The notes below the pieces were generated by a model. That model saw only the letters and a list, made by a program, of their open reading frames with translations, had not been told where the DNA came from and searched no databases. A stretch of 45,127 nt of DNA from Pseudomonadales bacterium (GTDB lineage: Bacteria; Pseudomonadota; Gammaproteobacteria; Pseudomonadales; Pseudohongiellaceae), in the NCBI GenBank assembly GCA_022821865.1, contig JAJECW010000117.1, positions 1 through 45,127 of the forward strand, given 5' to 3'. Position numbers and translations under genes: made by a program. This document shows, piece by piece, positions 43,322-45,127 of the stretch. Within the stretch, counting starts at the first letter, position 1. Each line of letters opens with the position of its first letter.

Positions 43322-44425
43322 ATGAGCGAAATCATCGGCGCTCGCATAAAGGCGTCAAGAAAACGGCGAGGTCTGTCGCAGGACGAATTGGCGCAGCTGT
43401 TCGGGTTCAAGGACAGACAGACCGTGTCGGCGATAGAAACGGGCGCGCGAGGCGTTTCGGCCACAGAGTTGTTGCTTGCCGCGGAGAAACTCAACGAACC
43501 TCTTGAGTATTTCACGGATCCTTTTAATTTGGACGGCGAGGCGCGCTTCTCCTGGAGGCAAAGCGGCATTGGGCACCGGGAACTTGCCGAATATGAGCGC
43601 AAGGCCTCTCAATGGTTGGGTTCCTACCGTGCGTTGGCGGCGCAGACAGGGCGACCTGCGCCGCTTATGCGGCGTACACTCGGCCTGACCAAAACCTCGA
43701 GATTCGAAGATGCGATAAGCGCGGGAGAGCGTTTCGCCAACGAATTTGGGTTGGGAGAAGTTCCGGCGCGACGGTTGATAGCTACGATGCAAGAGGATCT
43801 TGGAATCCTTGTCCTGCTGGTGGATGCCTACCGGGGTATTTCGGGGGCGGCGTGCCGACTGCCGGAACTGGATGCGGTGCTGATTGCTCGAAACGAGGTG
43901 CGGGGTCGGCGCAACTTCGATCTGGCGCATGAGTTGTTCCATATCCTGACGTGGGATGCGATGCCGCCGGAGCACATCGAGGATGCCAGGGACTTCGGCG
44001 GTAACCGGGTGGAGCAACTCGCCAATAACTTCGCGGCCGCGATTCTCATGCCGCGGGAAGTGCTTGAGCCTTATGGGACATGGGACAAGTTGGAGATCAG
44101 CGAGTTGATCGCGCGGTTGAATGCGGTAGCTGGCGAATTGGAAGTAAGTTCATCGGCCCTGCGGTGGCGGCTGGTTGCGATGGGGCAATTGACTAGGGCG
44201 ACGGCGCGAGCGGTCCCGGAATCGGCTTTGCGCAACAATGGCGGGGTGAGCGATGAGGTAGAGGCGCCTCCGTTGTTCTCGTTGCCGTTCATGGAGGTTG
44301 TCGCGAACGCGATTGACCAAGGCTACTTGTCGGTTCGACGTGCGGCGGCGTTGACCGGGCTGGCCATTGAGGACCTTCAGAATCTGTTCGAGGCTCACGG
44401 TCTTGAGTTTGCGATTGAACAGTGA
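43322..44425 (+). CDS. XRE-family regulator fused to ImmA/IrrE metallopeptidase
   Basis: 367 residues. Residues ~7-60 are an XRE helix-turn-helix (IKASRKRRGLSQDELAQLFGFKDRQTVSAIETGARGVS). The C-terminal half is the ImmA/IrrE (COG2856) zinc-protease domain with HELFH (203-207) and the downstream EQLANNFAAAILMP, its usual extension. Such fusions bind their own promoter and cleave or release repression on stress; many are the antitoxin half of two-gene modules whose partner is a PIN-like protein. Here the partner follows with a GTGA overlap (44422-44425) but is broken. The promoter and operator ahead are strong. Confidence 0.92.
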   Translation: MSEIIGARIKASRKRRGLSQDELAQLFGFKDRQTVSAIETGARGVSATELLLAAEKLNEPLEYFTDPFNLDGEARFSWRQSGIGHRELAEYERKASQWLGSYRALAAQTGRPAPLMRRTLGLTKTSRFEDAISAGERFANEFGLGEVPARRLIATMQEDLGILVLLVDAYRGISGAACRLPELDAVLIARNEVRGRRNFDLAHELFHILTWDAMPPEHIEDARDFGGNRVEQLANNFAAAILMPREVLEPYGTWDKLEISELIARLNAVAGELEVSSSALRWRLVAMGQLTRATARAVPESALRNNGGVSDEVEAPPLFSLPFMEVVANAIDQGYLSVRRAAALTGLAIEDLQNLFEAHGLEFAIEQ

Positions 44426-44726
44426 ACGGGGCGATTGAGGATCGGGCGCCCGTGCTCGTGGATGCCAATGTGATCATAGAGTCGTATCGGACCGGCACTT
44501 GGAAAGCACTGACAAGTGGCCATTGGGTAGAGACAGTTGCGGTCCCGACAAGGCCAGCCTGCGATGCGGAGTCCGGCTGGGTTTCCGGGATCGGCTGATC
44601 TCTCTCCAGGAGTTGCTCGAACGGTTGGGGCATAGAACGAAGATTGCGCTGAAGCCGCATTACACGATCCTTTGGTTAAACCGAACGGTCACGGAATTGG
44701 TGCTCGCAGAGGGCATTGTCCAATGA
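44422..44726 (+). pseudogene. PIN-like toxin (DUF4411-type), internally deleted
   Basis: GTG 44422 overlaps the XRE-ImmA stop. The first ~38 residues (APVLVDANVIIESYRTGTWKALTSGHWVETV) are the N-terminus of the PIN-like family that usually follows XRE-ImmA genes. After ~44540 the frame is lost. In the adjacent frame the family's C-terminus resumes: CGPDKASLRCGVRLGFRDRLISLQELLERLGHR and WLNRTVTELVLAEGIVQ, with a stop at 44726. Roughly 100 residues, including most acidic sites, are missing at a junction near 44536-44545. Probably non-functional; the antitoxin alone remains. Confidence 0.75.
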
Positions 44727-45064
44727 GCGGACACCGCATTGCCTGGAAAATGTCTTGTACTTGCATGGCCGGCGGGAGGTCGCATTATCGAGAACATGTC
44801 GGCGCAATTCCAGCTATCGAGGGCCGCGATGGTGCTCGACGGTTCCTGGAACTGGAACGCCTACCTGGCGGCCGGGCTCGACCTGGGCATGGCGATCATG
44901 CCCCTCGTTTCCGAGACGGGCCTCCGAATGAGCCCCATGTTCAGCGTATTCGGCTGGGCCGTGTCCAAACAGGGCGCGAGCAAGGTGGAAGCCGTCAAGC
45001 TCGCCCAATGGCTCTCCTCCTACGAAGTACAAAAGGAGTTCGCCCTCGAAACCTATGTATTCTC

Positions 45065-45092
45065 TGAAAAATTCCCTCCTTGGAATTTTTCA
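45065..45092. terminator. Perfect inverted repeat, possible terminator
   Basis: Eleven-base arms TGAAAAATTCC (45065-45075) and their complement (45082-45092) with a 6-nt loop, T-rich on the 3' side. It occurs after the binding-protein fragment and may terminate plus-strand transcription. Confidence 0.45.
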
Positions 45093-45097
45093 TTATC

Positions 45098-45125
45098 GCA
45101 AAACAAAAGCGTGGTTTTGTTTTGC
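45098..45125. terminator. Perfect inverted repeat near window end
   Basis: Arms GCAAAACAAAA (45098-45108) and complement (45115-45125), loop GCGTGG. Its right arm GGTTTTGTTTTGCT (45113-45126) also occurs at 1317-1330 beside repeat copy A, so it may belong to a dispersed repeat, not a plain terminator. Confidence 0.45.
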
Positions 45126-45127
45126 TC

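Larger units (their letters stand above)
44727..45127 (+). pseudogene. C-terminal fragment of sugar-ABC solute-binding protein
   Basis: A plus frame, open from the PIN stop to the window edge, contains residues like the C-terminal lobe of family-1 solute-binding proteins: LSRAAMVLDGSWNWNAYLAAGLDLGMAIMPL and VFGWAVSKQGASKVEAVKLAQWLSSYEVQKEFALETY. The first ~300 residues and signal peptide are absent, and no ABC permease or ATPase is near. An ATG at 44793 opens the homologous part, but a working secreted protein is not possible from it. The frame runs on through two inverted repeats, where the native stop is lost. Confidence 0.6.

Noticed and set aside
44672..45067. A 131-codon frame overlapping the binding-protein fragment.
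   Set aside because: Its residues are an out-of-frame reading; the adjacent frame carries the solute-binding protein similarity.
1..45127. CRISPR arrays, rRNA or tRNA genes, replication origin, integrase.
   Set aside because: No regularly spaced repeats, no tRNA-like cloverleaf with recognisable TTCGA/CCA context, no dnaA boxes cluster and no integrase or full transposase was seen.

Overview
The window looks like a chromosome segment of a GC-rich, Gram-negative heterotroph, most likely a gammaproteobacterium. The evidence is two TonB-dependent receptors, periplasmic glycoside hydrolases, a sulfatase, a SLC45-type sugar permease next to a flavin-dependent halogenase-family gene, a Vsr/C5-methyltransferase module and short palindromic intergenic repeats. 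Genus cannot be told from the sequence alone.

Layout. 1-8000: a partial secreted Calx-beta protein, a small coiled-coil membrane protein, an S9 peptidase, an MFS exporter, a TonB-dependent receptor and a Nudix hydrolase. 8039-12284: a restriction/toxin-antitoxin patch with vsr, C5 methyltransferase and a putative type II endonuclease on the minus strand in overlapping frames, a wrecked helicase behind them, and a frameshifted gene coupled to an HTH regulator on the plus strand. 12258-18051: housekeeping and metabolic genes (diguanylate cyclase, DASS anion symporter, dienelactone hydrolase, peroxiredoxin, trypsin-like protease) plus a Phd/PIN toxin-antitoxin pair whose toxin is split by a 159-bp non-coding inverted-repeat element.

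18232-26075 and 37784-42924 appear to be two halves of one carbohydrate-utilisation cluster. Every gene in both halves is on the minus strand: halogenase, SLC45 permease and GH43 on the right; sulfatase, TonB receptor, serine hydrolase and GH13 amylase on the left. Between them sits a roughly 11.6-kb, visibly less GC-rich island. It carries an orphan FitA-like antitoxin, four collinear genes (DGQHR protein with a nuclease-like N-terminus; radical SAM enzyme; Hsp90/GHKL-type ATPase; RecD-like helicase with a C-terminal nuclease-like domain) and a convergent HEPN-like protein. I do not recognise this combination as a named defence system; it is the best candidate here for something undescribed.

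43248-45127: an autoregulated XRE-ImmA gene with a consensus promoter and operator, followed by a PIN-like toxin with a large internal deletion and a C-terminal fragment of a sugar-ABC binding protein. A recurring theme is decay of defence/toxin genes: one helicase, two PIN toxins and one HTH-linked gene are each broken by a deletion, an insertion or a 1-nt shift, while their neighbouring regulators or antitoxins stay open. A family of palindromic repeats built on GTCATTCTGCGCG is scattered between genes.
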